Assembly: GCA_964417725.1 (NCBI GenBank)
Contig: CAYQIV010000001.1
Coordinates: 124,001 to 188,000 of the forward strand
Origin: SHZI01 sp964417725
Lineage (GTDB): Bacteria > Pseudomonadota > Gammaproteobacteria > Steroidobacterales > GCA-2729495
Length of the DNA stretch: 64,000 bases
Direction: 5' to 3'
Part shown: piece by piece, positions 1-8,841 of the stretch
Layout: each line of letters opens with the position of its first letter
Position numbering within the stretch: the stretch's first letter is position 1
Translations under genes and position numbers: made by a program
Notes under the pieces: generated by a model
Told to the model about the DNA's origin: nothing
Seen by the model: the letters and a program-made list of their open reading frames with translations, nothing else
Databases searched by the model: none

Positions 1-314
1 GCCCGCGCGCGGTGGGCGGCCTGCATCAGGTGGTCCATCAGCATGCGGCCGAAGCCGCAACCGCGTGCCGACCGGGCCAGGGCGATGTTCAGGAGGTGCG
101 CTTCATCCGCGGCGACCGACATGATGGCGTAGCCCAGCAGCTCGCGGTCCTGCTCGAGGACGATGCTGGTGTAGCGGGCCAGCAGGCAGTCACGAAATAT
201 GCCAATACTCCAAGGAAATTCATAGGCTTCCTGCTCAATGCCTAGAACAGAAGCAAGGTCTGTGTGTCGCATGTCGCGGATCGTGGGCACCGAGGCCCGG
301 GGGGCGATGTTCAT
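1..314 (-). CDS. rimI: Ribosomal protein alanine N-acetyltransferase RimI (partial)
   Basis: The first 104 residues of a GNAT acetyltransferase are present; the C-terminus lies beyond the window edge. The reading frame contains the RimI-like N-terminal stretch with EAYEFPWS, and an acetyl-CoA loop of the form RGCGFGRMLMDHL. RimI acetylates the N-terminal alanine of ribosomal protein S18. The start ATG (314-312) overlaps the stop of the upstream uracil-DNA glycosylase gene in an ATGA junction, so the two are translationally coupled, as is common next to udg in gammaproteobacteria. The truncation is only the window boundary, not a lesion. Confidence 0.88.
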   Translation of the reverse strand, partial: MNIAPRASVPTIRDMRHTDLASVLGIEQEAYEFPWSIGIFRDCLLARYTSIVLEQDRELLGYAIMSVAADEAHLLNIALARSARGCGFGRMLMDHLMQAAHRAR

Positions 315-1102
315 GCCGTGCGCCCCCACGGGGCCACCTGGGCCCGCGCCAGGCAGAGGTCTTCCCAGGCACGGCGCTTCTGCCCGGGACTGCGCAGCAG
401 ATAGGCCGGGTGGTAGGTCACGACCAGCGGCGTATGGCTCGGCGCATGCACGTGCACGCGGCCGCGCAGCCGGCTCAGCGGTGCCTCGTCGCGCAGCAGG
501 CGCTGGGCGGCAATGCGCCCAACCGCGAGGATCAACCCGGGGCGCAGCAGCGCAATCTGCTGCTGCAGCCAGGGCTCACAGGCATCGGATTCCTCCGGCC
601 GGGGATCCCGGTTCGCCGGTGGCCGGCACTTGAGGATGTTGGCGATATAGACCTGCTCGCGGCGCACGCCGGCAGCCAGCAGCATCTCGTCGAGCAGCTT
701 GCCGGCCCGGCCGACGAAGGGCTCGCCCTGCGCATCCTCGTCCGCACCGGGGGCCTCGCCGACCACCAGCCAGCGCGGGCTGTCGGTGCCGACGCCAAAA
801 ACGGTCTGCGTGCGGGTCGCATGCAGGACGCAGCGCGTGCAGCTGGCCACCTCGGCGCGCAGCACGGCAAGCGCCGGCACACCGCCACCCTGGCCCCCGG
901 CTGGCCCCTGCGCGGCCTCGACGACCCCGGCCGGCGGCACGGCACACGGCGCCGGGGCGGATGCCCCCGCCGCGGCGGGTGCTCCCGCCACGGCCGCTTC
1001 GGCTCCGGGAGCCCGCGCCGCGCCGTCGCGCAACATCCAGCGGGTGATCCCCATGCCGGCCAGCGCCGCACGCTGGGCCGGCCTCAAGCGTTCACTGCCC
1101 AT
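311..1102 (-). CDS. Family 4 (type 4) uracil-DNA glycosylase
   Basis: This 263-residue protein excises uracil from DNA in base-excision repair. Motif 1 is GEAPGADED (about residues 115-123) and a late HPAYLLR motif is present. Four cysteines at about 88, 91, 159 and 175 have the CxxC / KCRP / C spacing of the [4Fe-4S] cluster of this family. The first 80 residues are an Ala/Pro/Gly-rich extension that looks disordered, similar to the extension seen in many proteobacterial homologues. The gene starts 3 bases after pssA ends and overlaps rimI, giving the operon pssA-udg-rimI. Assignment is firm; the role of the extension is unknown. Confidence 0.93.
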   Translation of the reverse strand: MGSERLRPAQRAALAGMGITRWMLRDGAARAPGAEAAVAGAPAAAGASAPAPCAVPPAGVVEAAQGPAGGQGGGVPALAVLRAEVASCTRCVLHATRTQTVFGVGTDSPRWLVVGEAPGADEDAQGEPFVGRAGKLLDEMLLAAGVRREQVYIANILKCRPPANRDPRPEESDACEPWLQQQIALLRPGLILAVGRIAAQRLLRDEAPLSRLRGRVHVHAPSHTPLVVTYHPAYLLRSPGQKRRAWEDLCLARAQVAPWGRTA

Positions 1103-1105
1103 CGG

Positions 1106-1900
1106 TCAGCGCCCGCCCTCGGGGGCCTTGCGCTCGCGCCGCGCCGCCTGGCGCCGCTGCCGGCGCCAGGCGGCGAACAACAGCGCCGACCCGGCATAGG
1201 CCACGGCCATGCCGAACAGCACCAGCGGCGGATCGATGGCGATGAGGATGAAGACCAGCGGGATGAGGATCGCATACGTGAACGAGATGCGTCCGCGCGG
1301 GCCGAGTTCCTTGAAGCTGTAGTAGGCGAGCCGCGAGACCATGAGCAGGGCGGCGGCCACGGTGACAGTGAACGCCACCGCCAGCGCCAGCGTGCCACCC
1401 CACTGCTGGGCCGTCGCCAGCCAGACCATGTTGACGACCAGCGCCGCCGCCGACGGGCTCGGCAGGCCCTCGAAGAAGCGCCGCCCGATGGTCGGCGGCA
1501 TGGCGTTGAAACGCGCCAGGCGCAGGCCGGCGGCCACGGTGTAGAGAAACGCGGCCAGCCAACCGAGCTTGCCCCACAGCCAGCCGTATTCCGCCATGCC
1601 GGCCAGGCCCCACTGGTAGACGATGATGGCTGGTGCCATGCCGAAGGCCACCATGTCGGCAAGGCTGTCGTACTGCTTGCCGAACTCGGACTCGGTGCGC
1701 GTCAGGCGGGCCAGTCGTCCGTCGAGGCCATCGAGCATGGCGGCGATGAAGATGGCGATGGCGGCCGCGCGGTAGTTGCCGTCCACCGAGGCGACGATGC
1801 CGTAGAAGCCGGCGAACATGGTGCCAGTGGTGAGGAGGTTCGGCAGGATGTAGACCCCGCGGCGCGGAAAGCGCGGCTTGCTGACCGGTGTTTCAGTCAT
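1106..1900 (-). CDS. pssA: CDP-diacylglycerol-serine O-phosphatidyltransferase
   Basis: The 264-residue membrane protein transfers a phosphatidyl group from CDP-diacylglycerol to serine, making phosphatidylserine for phosphatidylethanolamine. The CDP-alcohol phosphatidyltransferase signature is complete: DG-x2-AR-x8-G-x3-D-x3-D, read as DGRLAR...GKQYDSLAD. An earlier DGLDG overlaps it. Several hydrophobic helices follow. The start at 1900 was chosen because it has an excellent AGGAGG ribosome binding site 4 bases upstream and begins with the usual polar MTETPVSK tail. A longer reading frame upstream has no such signal. It heads the pssA-udg-rimI operon and is divergent from proS. Confidence 0.93.
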   Translation of the reverse strand: MTETPVSKPRFPRRGVYILPNLLTTGTMFAGFYGIVASVDGNYRAAAIAIFIAAMLDGLDGRLARLTRTESEFGKQYDSLADMVAFGMAPAIIVYQWGLAGMAEYGWLWGKLGWLAAFLYTVAAGLRLARFNAMPPTIGRRFFEGLPSPSAAALVVNMVWLATAQQWGGTLALAVAFTVTVAAALLMVSRLAYYSFKELGPRGRISFTYAILIPLVFILIAIDPPLVLFGMAVAYAGSALLFAAWRRQRRQAARRERKAPEGGR

Positions 1901-1963
1901 GGTTCCTCCTGCAATCCCGGCCAATAGTGCCATGGCGGTCAGGCCGATGACAGCTGTCGTGCG

Positions 1964-1992
1964 GCGACAAGGCGCCCGTGGGGGGCTAGAAT
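1964..1992 (+). promoter_or_regulatory. Probable sigma-70 promoter of proS
   Basis: A GCGACA -35-like hexamer (1964-1969) and a TAGAAT -10 hexamer (1987-1992) are separated by 17 bases and end 35 bases before the proS ATG. The -10 lies in the 10-mer GCTAGAATGC, which recurs upstream of metG. Confidence 0.5.
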
Positions 1993-2027
1993 GCCGCGCC
2001 CGCCGTCTTCTGTTACGGAACCCGCGC

Positions 2028-3758
2028 ATGCGCCTGTCCCGACTGCCGCTCACCACCTTCAGGGAAGTGCCCGTCGATGCCGAGGTCATCAGCCACCAGC
2101 TGATGCTCCGCGGCGGCTTCATCCGCCGGCTGTCGGCCGGCCTCTACACCTGGTTGCCGCTCGGACTGCGCGTGCTGCGCCGGGTCGAGGCCGTGGTGCG
2201 CGAAGAAATGGACCGCGCCGGCGCGCTGGAAATCCTCATGCCCGCGGTACAGCCCGCCGAGTTGTGGCGCGAATCAGGCCGCTGGGACGTCTATGGCGAC
2301 CTGCTGCTGCGGATCAGGGACCGCCACCAGCGCGATTACTGCTTCGCCCCCACCGCCGAAGAGGTCGTCACCGAGACCGCGCGCCGCGAACTGAAGAGCT
2401 GGCGCCAGCTGCCGGTCAACTATTACCAGATCAACACCAAGTTCCGCGACGAGATCCGCCCGCGCTTCGGCGTGATGCGTGCCCGCGAGTTCATCATGAA
2501 GGACGCCTACTCCTTCCACATGGACGCCGCCTCGCTCACCGAAACCTACGCGGCAATGGCCGCGGCCTACCAGCGCATCTTCACACGCCTCGGCCTGCGC
2601 TTCCGCATGGTCGACGCCGACAGCGGCGAGATCGGCGGGTCGCGTTCGCAGGAGTTTCACGTGCTTGCCGACTCGGGCGAGGACTGCATCGCCTGGTGCG
2701 AAGGCGACGACTTCGCCGCCAACGTCGAGTTGGCGCCGGCCCTGCCCGGCGCTGACGCGCGCCCGGCACCCGCGGCTGGCCTGCGCGACATCGCCACGCC
2801 TGGCGTGCGCACCATCGAGGAACTCTGCGCGTTCCTCGGCGTGACGCCGCGCGAGTGCCTCAAGACGCTGCTCGTCGCAGGCCGGGATGGCGGCCTCGTC
2901 GCCCTCGTCCTGCGCGGCGATCACGAACTCAATGTCGTCAAGGCGGCCCGCCTGCCCGAGGTCGCAAGCCCGTTGACCTTCGCCGACCCGGCCAGGGTGG
3001 CGGAGGTGCTCGGCTGCCCGGTCGGCTTCATCGGCCCGCGCGGCCTCGACATCCCCGTCATCGCCGACCACAGCGCGGCACGTGCCGGCAATTTCCATTG
3101 CGGCGCCAATCGCGCCGACGCCCACCTCGGCCACGTCAACTGGGGACGCGACCTCCCCGAGCCGCACACCGCCGACCTGCGCAACATCGTCGACGGCGAT
3201 CCCAGCCCACGCGGCGGTGGCACGGTCACGCTGGCCCGCGGCATCGAGGTGGGGCATATCTTTGAACTCGGCGAGAAGTACAGCCGCAGCATGGACGTCA
3301 GCGTCCTCGACGCGGAGGGCAAGGCCCGCGTGCCGACCATGGGCTGCTACGGCATCGGCATCTCGCGCATCGTCGCCGCGGCGATCGAGCAGAACCATGA
3401 TGCACAGGGCATCATCTGGCCAGAGCCCATGGCCCCCTTCGACGTGGCCCTCATCGAGATCAACGCCAAAAACCAGCCTTCCGTCACGGCGGCGGCCGGC
3501 GCGCTGTACGACGATCTGCGCCGCGCAGGGCTCGAGGTCCTGTGGGATGACCGCGATGCCAGGCCGGGCGTGAAGTTTGCCGATGCAGACCTCATCGGCA
3601 TCCCCCACCGCCTGGTCATCGGCGAACGCGGGTTGAGAGAAGGGGTCGTCGAATACCGGCACCGTCAGACCGCTGCGGAGACCAGGATAGAGCCAGCGAA
3701 TGTGCGCGATTTTCTTCTTGCCAGGCGACGGGCGGCGGATGGCGGCGGCACTGGCTGA
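2028..3758 (+). CDS. proS: Prolyl-tRNA synthetase (bacterial type)
   Basis: The 576-residue class II aminoacyl-tRNA synthetase charges tRNA-Pro in the cytoplasm. The N-terminus (MRLSRLPLTTFREVPVDAEV) and the LMLRGGFIRRLSAGLY segment are typical of bacterial ProS. The length fits the ProS form with the editing (INS) domain inserted between motifs 2 and 3. Motif 2 (RPRFGVMRAREF), a GIGISRI motif 3 region and the C-terminal anticodon-binding domain are present. The start at 2028 matches the family N-terminus; upstream in-frame codons lie in the promoter region. The 3' end overlaps the next gene by 20 bases. Confidence 0.96.
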   Translation: MRLSRLPLTTFREVPVDAEVISHQLMLRGGFIRRLSAGLYTWLPLGLRVLRRVEAVVREEMDRAGALEILMPAVQPAELWRESGRWDVYGDLLLRIRDRHQRDYCFAPTAEEVVTETARRELKSWRQLPVNYYQINTKFRDEIRPRFGVMRAREFIMKDAYSFHMDAASLTETYAAMAAAYQRIFTRLGLRFRMVDADSGEIGGSRSQEFHVLADSGEDCIAWCEGDDFAANVELAPALPGADARPAPAAGLRDIATPGVRTIEELCAFLGVTPRECLKTLLVAGRDGGLVALVLRGDHELNVVKAARLPEVASPLTFADPARVAEVLGCPVGFIGPRGLDIPVIADHSAARAGNFHCGANRADAHLGHVNWGRDLPEPHTADLRNIVDGDPSPRGGGTVTLARGIEVGHIFELGEKYSRSMDVSVLDAEGKARVPTMGCYGIGISRIVAAAIEQNHDAQGIIWPEPMAPFDVALIEINAKNQPSVTAAAGALYDDLRRAGLEVLWDDRDARPGVKFADADLIGIPHRLVIGERGLREGVVEYRHRQTAAETRIEPANVRDFLLARRRAADGGGTG

Positions 3759-4323
3759 CCGCTGGCACATGTTGCTGGTGCTCGTGGTGCTGTGCCATGC
3801 ACCGGCGCTGCACGCCGCCACACAGGAACGCGACGACGCCCTGCGGGAGAAGCTCCGCACAGCGATCGGCAGCGCCGACAGCTTCGACGACCGCTTCGAC
3901 GCCGAGGTCTGGCTCACCGACATGTCGGCCCGGCTGGCACGCAAGGTGCCCGACCCCGACGAGCGACTCGAGATCCTCACCACCGCACACCGCGAGGCGA
4001 AGCGCGCCGGCCTGCCGCCGGAAATGGTGCTGGCGGTGATCGACGTCGAAAGCGGCTTCCAGCGCTACGCGGTGTCGCGGGCCAACGCCCAGGGCCTGAT
4101 GCAGATCATGCGTTTCTGGCTGGATGAACTCGGCATGCCCGGCCATGCGCTGTTCGACATCCGCCAGAATATCCGCATGGGCTGCACCATCCTGCGCCAT
4201 TACTACGACATGGAAAACGGCAACTGGACGCGCGCGCTGGGCCGCTACAACGGCAGCCTCGGCAGCGGCACCTACCCAAACCTCGTGTTCGAGCGCCTGC
4301 AGCGGCGCTGGTATCCGCAATAA
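3739..4323 (+). CDS. Exported lytic transglycosylase (SLT domain)
   Basis: This roughly 194-residue protein has a hydrophobic signal segment (WHMLLVLVVLCHAPALHA) followed by an SLT-type transglycosylase domain. The domain shows AVIDVESGFQRYAVS with the catalytic Glu, then NAQGLMQIM and a final ALGRYNGSLG. Enzymes of this family cleave the MurNAc-GlcNAc bond of peptidoglycan in the periplasm. It overlaps the end of proS, a pairing seen in several gammaproteobacteria. The start at 3739 was preferred over 3700 because it places the signal peptide near the N-terminus, but the ribosome binding site is weak for both. Confidence 0.85.
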   Translation: MAAALADRWHMLLVLVVLCHAPALHAATQERDDALREKLRTAIGSADSFDDRFDAEVWLTDMSARLARKVPDPDERLEILTTAHREAKRAGLPPEMVLAVIDVESGFQRYAVSRANAQGLMQIMRFWLDELGMPGHALFDIRQNIRMGCTILRHYYDMENGNWTRALGRYNGSLGSGTYPNLVFERLQRRWYPQ

Positions 4324-4324
4324 C

Positions 4325-4353
4325 GGCTGGCCGCGGCGGCACAGCGGGCCGGC
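4325..4353. terminator. Possible hairpin between convergent genes
   Basis: GGCTGGCC (4325-4332) can pair with GGCCGGCC (4346-4353), allowing one G-U pair, between the convergent transglycosylase and por operon. There is no T tract, so an intrinsic terminator is only a weak call. Confidence 0.25.
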
Positions 4354-4368
4354 CTCATCAACCCCGTC

Positions 4369-6006
4369 TCAACGCGTGCCCTTGACGGGCTCCGGCTCCA
4401 TGACAATGGCCCCGCACGGGCATTCCTCGACGCAGATGCCGCAACCCTTGCAGTAATCGTAGTTGAACGCATAGCGCTGACCGGGGCCGAGCTTGATCAC
4501 GGCATTGTCGGGGCACACACCGTAGCAGTTGTCGCACTCGAAGCAGTTGCCGCAGGACAGACAGCGGCGCGCTTCGAACAGCGCCGTCGATTCATCGAGC
4601 CCGCCCTGTACCTCGTCGAAGGTCGACTGGCGCCGGATCACGTCGAGCATCGGCCGCATGGTGCGTGGCGCATCGCTGTAGTACCAGGTGTTGAGCTGCT
4701 CGCGGCCGGCGATCTCGTGCTGCGCCGGCTTCCGCCACGTCGTGCCGCGCAACCACGCATCGATGTGGCGCGCCGCCTTCTTGCCGTGGCCGACGGCCAC
4801 CGTCACGGTGCGTTCGGACGGCACCATGTCGCCGCCGGCGAAGATGCCCGGGTGCCCCGTCATCATGTTGTCACCGACCTCGACGACGCCATCGCGGATG
4901 GCGAGGCCCGGCACGCCGTCAAGCAACGACAGGTCGACATCCTGGCCAAGCGCCAGCACCAGCGAGTCGGCCGACAATTCCTCGAACTCGCCGGTTGGCT
5001 GCGGCTGGCCCTGCGCGTCGAGGGCCATCTTCTCGACGGTGATGCGGCCCGCCGAAGCTTCGCGGATGGTCGACAGCCAGCGCATCATGACGCCTTCCTG
5101 GAGCGCCTCCTCGACCTCGAAGTCGTGTGCCGGCATGCGCTCGCGGGTGCGCCGGTAGACGACCACCGACTCGGTGGCTCCGAGGCGCCGCGCAGTGCGT
5201 GCCACGTCGATGGCCGTGTTGCCGCCGCCATAGACAACGACACGCCGGCCGAGCAGCGGCCGTTCGCCCTCGTCCATGCTGCGCAGCACCGACACGGCAT
5301 CGAGGATGCGGGCCGAATCGCCGGCCGGAATATAGGTGCGCCGGCCGATGTGCGCACCGACGGCAAGGAACGCCGCATCGAACCCGCCCGCCGCCATCGC
5401 CGTACGGATGTCATCGACGCGACGGTCGAGCCGCAGCGTGACGCCGAGCGCAAGGATGCGCGCGACTTCCGCATCAAGCACGTCGCGCGGCAGGCGGTAC
5501 CGCGGAATGCCGAAACGCATCATGCCGCCGGCGAGCGACGCCGCATCGTCGAGGGTCACGGCATGGCCGAGGCGCGCCAGGTGGTAGGCCGCCGACAGTC
5601 CCGACGGGCCGGCGCCGACGATGAGCACGCGCTTGCCGCTGGCCGCGGCCGGCGGGTCGAAGCGCCAGCCCCGCCGCAACGCCTCGTCGCCGAGAAAGCG
5701 TTCTACGGCATTGATGCCGACGGTCTCGTCGACGTGGGCGCGGTTGCAGGCCCCTTCGCACGGGTGGTAGCAGACCCGGCCCATGATCGCCGGCAGCGGG
5801 TTGTCGGCCACCAGCACGCGCCAGGCCTGCTCGTAGTCGCCCGACTCGGCGTGGTAGAGCCAGCCCTGGATGTTCTCACCGGCCGGACAGGCATGATTGC
5901 AGGGCGGCAGGCGGTCGACGTAGACCGGACGCGAGGTGCGCCACGAACCGGTGTGGTTGGCGAGCGACGAGCCGACATCGAGGGTGATGGCGAAGGGTTT
6001 TTTCAT
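4369..6006 (-). CDS. GltD-like FAD/NAD(P) oxidoreductase fused to 2[4Fe-4S] ferredoxin domain
   Basis: This 545-residue protein has three parts. An N-terminal cysteine-rich segment (CNHACPAGENIQ, then CYHPCEGAC) resembles the [4Fe-4S] region of glutamate synthase small subunit. A two-dinucleotide-binding flavoprotein core follows (GAGPSGLSAAYHL for FAD, YGGGNTAIDVARTA then VVYRRTRERMP, the arginines suggesting NADPH). The C-terminal domain has CDNCYGVCP and CKGCGICVEECP, a 2[4Fe-4S] ferredoxin equivalent to the PorD subunit. It overlaps porB by 4 bases and ends the por operon. It probably links 2-oxoacid oxidation to NAD(P)H. Glutamate synthase is unlikely because no large subunit is nearby. 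Confidence 0.88.
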   Translation of the reverse strand: MKKPFAITLDVGSSLANHTGSWRTSRPVYVDRLPPCNHACPAGENIQGWLYHAESGDYEQAWRVLVADNPLPAIMGRVCYHPCEGACNRAHVDETVGINAVERFLGDEALRRGWRFDPPAAASGKRVLIVGAGPSGLSAAYHLARLGHAVTLDDAASLAGGMMRFGIPRYRLPRDVLDAEVARILALGVTLRLDRRVDDIRTAMAAGGFDAAFLAVGAHIGRRTYIPAGDSARILDAVSVLRSMDEGERPLLGRRVVVYGGGNTAIDVARTARRLGATESVVVYRRTRERMPAHDFEVEEALQEGVMMRWLSTIREASAGRITVEKMALDAQGQPQPTGEFEELSADSLVLALGQDVDLSLLDGVPGLAIRDGVVEVGDNMMTGHPGIFAGGDMVPSERTVTVAVGHGKKAARHIDAWLRGTTWRKPAQHEIAGREQLNTWYYSDAPRTMRPMLDVIRRQSTFDEVQGGLDESTALFEARRCLSCGNCFECDNCYGVCPDNAVIKLGPGQRYAFNYDYCKGCGICVEECPCGAIVMEPEPVKGTR

Positions 6007-6992
6007 GGCTCGAGCAGACCGTAACGCCGGATGTTGTCGTCGGCGCGCGCCTGGATGCGCGCGATGATGTCGCTGCGCACCGGCTCGGCGAACAGGTGGG
6101 CGAAGCGCCGCTGTGGCCGCAGGTAGGCCTCGACCGGCAGCTGTCGGCGGATCTTCAGCACATGGGTTACGGCGCCGCGTTCGGCCTCGAAGACGGGGAA
6201 GATGCCGGTTTCCCTGGCCATGCGTGCCAGGCTGATGGTGGCGCCCGACGCCGACCCCCAACCGAGCGGACACGGCACGAAGACGTGGATGTAGCGCGCC
6301 CCGCGGATCCCCATGGCCTTCTTCACCTTGTGTTCGAGGTCGTGCAGGTCGGCAACCGTGGCCGTGGCGACGTAGGGGATGTCGTGGGCCATGGCGATGC
6401 GCGGCAGGTCCTTGCCCTGGCCGAAGACATTGCCGGCGGCATGCTCGGCGGGCGTCGTCGCGGTGCGCGCCGCCGGCGGGGTGGCCGAAGAGCGCTGGCC
6501 ACCGGTGTTCATGTAGCCCTCGTTGTCGTAACAGACATAGAGCACGTCATCGTTGCGCTCGAACAGCCCTGACAGGCAGCCCAACCCGATATCCGTGGTG
6601 CCACCATCACCCCCCTGGGCGATGACCCGCACCTCCTCGCGGCCGCGCACCCTGAGCGCCGCGGCGATGCCGGTGGCCACCGCGGCGGTGTTGCCGAACA
6701 GCGAGTGGATCCACGGGATCTGCCACGAGGTCTCCGGATAGGGCGTCGAGAAGACCTCGAGACAGCCGGTGGCATTGGCGGCGATGAGCTGGTTGGCGGT
6801 GGCGTTCATCGCCGCATCGATGACATAGCGCGCGCCGAGGGCCTCACCACAGCCGCTGCAGGCGCGGTGGCCTGAATTCAGGGAATTGGTGCGGCGCATG
6901 TTGGCTTGAACGCTGCGTGTTTCGGGACCCAGCAGGCGGTTGCCGACCGTGAAGGTCCCCGTCTGGTAGAACTTGACCGGCTGCCAGCTCAT
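6003..6992 (-). CDS. porB: Pyruvate/2-oxoacid:ferredoxin oxidoreductase, beta (TPP) subunit
   Basis: This 329-residue subunit binds thiamine pyrophosphate and a [4Fe-4S] cluster. The TPP motif is QGGDGGTTDIGLG followed by YDNEGYMNTGGQRS. Cluster cysteines are CSGCGEALGAR near residue 45 and a later NATGC. A PCPLGWG segment near the C-terminal part is typical. It works with PorA and PorG to oxidise pyruvate to acetyl-CoA, or the reverse with low-potential electrons. It sits 9 bases after porA and overlaps the flavoprotein gene by 4, so the complex is made from one transcript. The exact 2-oxoacid cannot be settled from sequence. Confidence 0.92.
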   Translation of the reverse strand: MSWQPVKFYQTGTFTVGNRLLGPETRSVQANMRRTNSLNSGHRACSGCGEALGARYVIDAAMNATANQLIAANATGCLEVFSTPYPETSWQIPWIHSLFGNTAAVATGIAAALRVRGREEVRVIAQGGDGGTTDIGLGCLSGLFERNDDVLYVCYDNEGYMNTGGQRSSATPPAARTATTPAEHAAGNVFGQGKDLPRIAMAHDIPYVATATVADLHDLEHKVKKAMGIRGARYIHVFVPCPLGWGSASGATISLARMARETGIFPVFEAERGAVTHVLKIRRQLPVEAYLRPQRRFAHLFAEPVRSDIIARIQARADDNIRRYGLLEP

Positions 6993-7001
6993 GGCGTGCC
7001 C

Positions 7002-8255
7002 TCAGCGGATGCGTGCGGCGATCACGCCGACGTCGCGCAGGATGTTCTCGGCGATCGGGCCCGAGCGGCGTTTCTGCTGCTCGCGCATCAGCTCACGATC
7101 GACGATCGCCTGATCGAGGTCGAGGAACACCAGCGACTCGAGCTGTCCGGCGATGGCGTGCTCGAAGATCCTTTCCAGCGACTCGCGGGTGATGGCGCGA
7201 CCGCCGAGCCCCGCCACCACGGTGTGATCGGGAATACCGAGCCCGGCCAGCGCCATGCGCACGTTGGTCGCGACGATGCCGCCGATGCCGACGGCGAGGC
7301 TTTTTTCCACGACGACGATGCGCTGTGCGGCGGCCAGTGCCGCCCGCACGGCCGCCAACGGGAAAGGACGGAAGGAGATGATGCCGAGCACACCGATCGG
7401 CACACCGCGTTCACGCATGCCGTCGACGACATCCTTGATGGTGCCGAGCACCGAGCCCAGCGCGACGATGATCGTCTCGGCATCGCCGATGCGGTAGCCG
7501 CGCACCAACCCGCCCGAGTCACGACCGAAGAGCGCGGAAAATTCGTCGGCGAGCTGGGGGATGAGGTCGATGGCCTGCATCTGCTTGGCATGCGCCAGGT
7601 AGCGCACCTCGGTGTAGGCCTCGGGCCCGACCATCGCACCGATCGACAGCGGTTCGGCCGGGTCGAGCACCTGCCGTGGCTCGTAGCGCGGCAGGTAGCG
7701 GTCGACGTCGGCCTGCGCGGGCAGGTCGACCCGCTCGTAGGCGTGCGTGAGGATGAAGCCGTCCATGCACACCATGACCGGCAGGCTCAGCGCCTCGGCA
7801 AGGCGAAAGGCCTGGATGTGCAGGTCGAGCGCCTCCTGGTTGGTCTCGGCGTAGAGCTGGATCCAGCCACAGTCGCGCTGGCTCATGGCATCGCTGTGGT
7901 CGTTCCAGATGTTGATCGGTGCGCCGAGCGCGCGGTTGGCCACCGTCATGACGATGGGCAGGCCGAGGCCGGCGGCGTTGTAGACCGCCTCGGCCATGTA
8001 GAGCAGCCCCTGGCTGGCGGTAGCGGTGTAGGCACGCGCACCAGCGGCCGACGCGCCGATGGCGACACTCATCGCCGCGTATTCGGACTCGACATTGATG
8101 AACTCACACGGCGCCAGCTCGCCTGCGGCGACCAATTCACCGAGGTGCTCGACGATATGCGTCTGCGGCGAGATCGGATAGGCACAGACGACCTCGGCAC
8201 GGCACAGCGCCACCCCGCAGGCCACTGCCTGCGACCCTTCAATTTGCCTGAGCAT
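7002..8255 (-). CDS. porA: Pyruvate/2-oxoacid:ferredoxin oxidoreductase, alpha subunit
   Basis: The 417-residue alpha subunit contains the PYR-type TPP domain and the transketolase C-terminal-like domain. The N-terminus (EGSQAVACGVALCRAEVVCAYPISPQT) and the segments NVESEYAAM and TATASQGLLYMAE are characteristic of PorA-type alpha chains. The start at 8255 gives the family's normal N-terminus and overlaps porG by 17 bases. An alternative GTG/ATG further upstream lies inside porG. The gene is third in acyP-porG-porA-porB-(GltD-like). Confidence 0.92.
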   Translation of the reverse strand: MLRQIEGSQAVACGVALCRAEVVCAYPISPQTHIVEHLGELVAAGELAPCEFINVESEYAAMSVAIGASAAGARAYTATASQGLLYMAEAVYNAAGLGLPIVMTVANRALGAPINIWNDHSDAMSQRDCGWIQLYAETNQEALDLHIQAFRLAEALSLPVMVCMDGFILTHAYERVDLPAQADVDRYLPRYEPRQVLDPAEPLSIGAMVGPEAYTEVRYLAHAKQMQAIDLIPQLADEFSALFGRDSGGLVRGYRIGDAETIIVALGSVLGTIKDVVDGMRERGVPIGVLGIISFRPFPLAAVRAALAAAQRIVVVEKSLAVGIGGIVATNVRMALAGLGIPDHTVVAGLGGRAITRESLERIFEHAIAGQLESLVFLDLDQAIVDRELMREQQKRRSGPIAENILRDVGVIAARIR

Positions 8256-8835
8256 GGAGCCCTCCGCGGCCGGCCTTGCGCGCCGCCACCCAGTCGAAGG
8301 CGGCACGCGCGGCGGCGATGTTGCCGCTGGCGATGCGCGCGGGAAATTTCTCGCCGATCGCAGCCTCGACGGCGTCGATGTCGACGACGCCGCTGATCGC
8401 GGCAAAGCCGCCGAGCAACACGGCGTTGGGAATCGGTCGCCCGATGTGCTGCATGGCGAGGTCGTTGGCCGGCACGCTCAGGACCCGCTCGGCCCTGAAC
8501 GCGTCGACGAACTCACCGATGCCGAGTTCGTCGAAGCCGGCCGCGCTGTTGATGAGGATGTAGCCATCCGGGCGCAGACCGTTGAACACGTCCACCTGAT
8601 GCAGCAGCGTCGGGTCCTGGATGATCAGCGCATCGGGGGCCATGATTGGCTCACGCAGGCGGATTTCACGGCTGGCGATGCGGCAAAACGCCACGACGGG
8701 GGCCCCGGTGCGTTCGGAGCCGAAGCTGGGGAAGGCCTGCGCGTGGCGGCCCTGGCGGAACGCGGCGATGGACAGCAATTCAGCCGCCGTGACCACCCCC
8801 TGACCGCCGCGACCGTGGATCCTGACCTGGAACAT
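8239..8835 (-). CDS. porG: Pyruvate/2-oxoacid:ferredoxin oxidoreductase, gamma subunit
   Basis: This 198-residue gamma subunit begins with the family hallmark FQVRIHGRGGQGVVTAAELL, and contains FPSFGSERTGAPV and PNAVLLGGFAA. In this enzyme class gamma helps bind coenzyme A. The ATG at 8835 lies 6 bases downstream of the acylphosphatase stop, so co-transcription with that gene is likely. There is no separate delta (ferredoxin) gene; its function is supplied by the C-terminal domain of the last gene in the operon. Confidence 0.92.
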   Translation of the reverse strand: MFQVRIHGRGGQGVVTAAELLSIAAFRQGRHAQAFPSFGSERTGAPVVAFCRIASREIRLREPIMAPDALIIQDPTLLHQVDVFNGLRPDGYILINSAAGFDELGIGEFVDAFRAERVLSVPANDLAMQHIGRPIPNAVLLGGFAAISGVVDIDAVEAAIGEKFPARIASGNIAAARAAFDWVAARKAGRGGLHAQAN

Positions 8836-8841
8836 GACCGC

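Noticed and set aside
410..1927. A 505-codon plus-strand frame opposite udg and pssA
   Set aside because: His/Arg/Gln-rich shadow protein; the minus strand carries two clearly recognised enzymes with proper ribosome binding sites.
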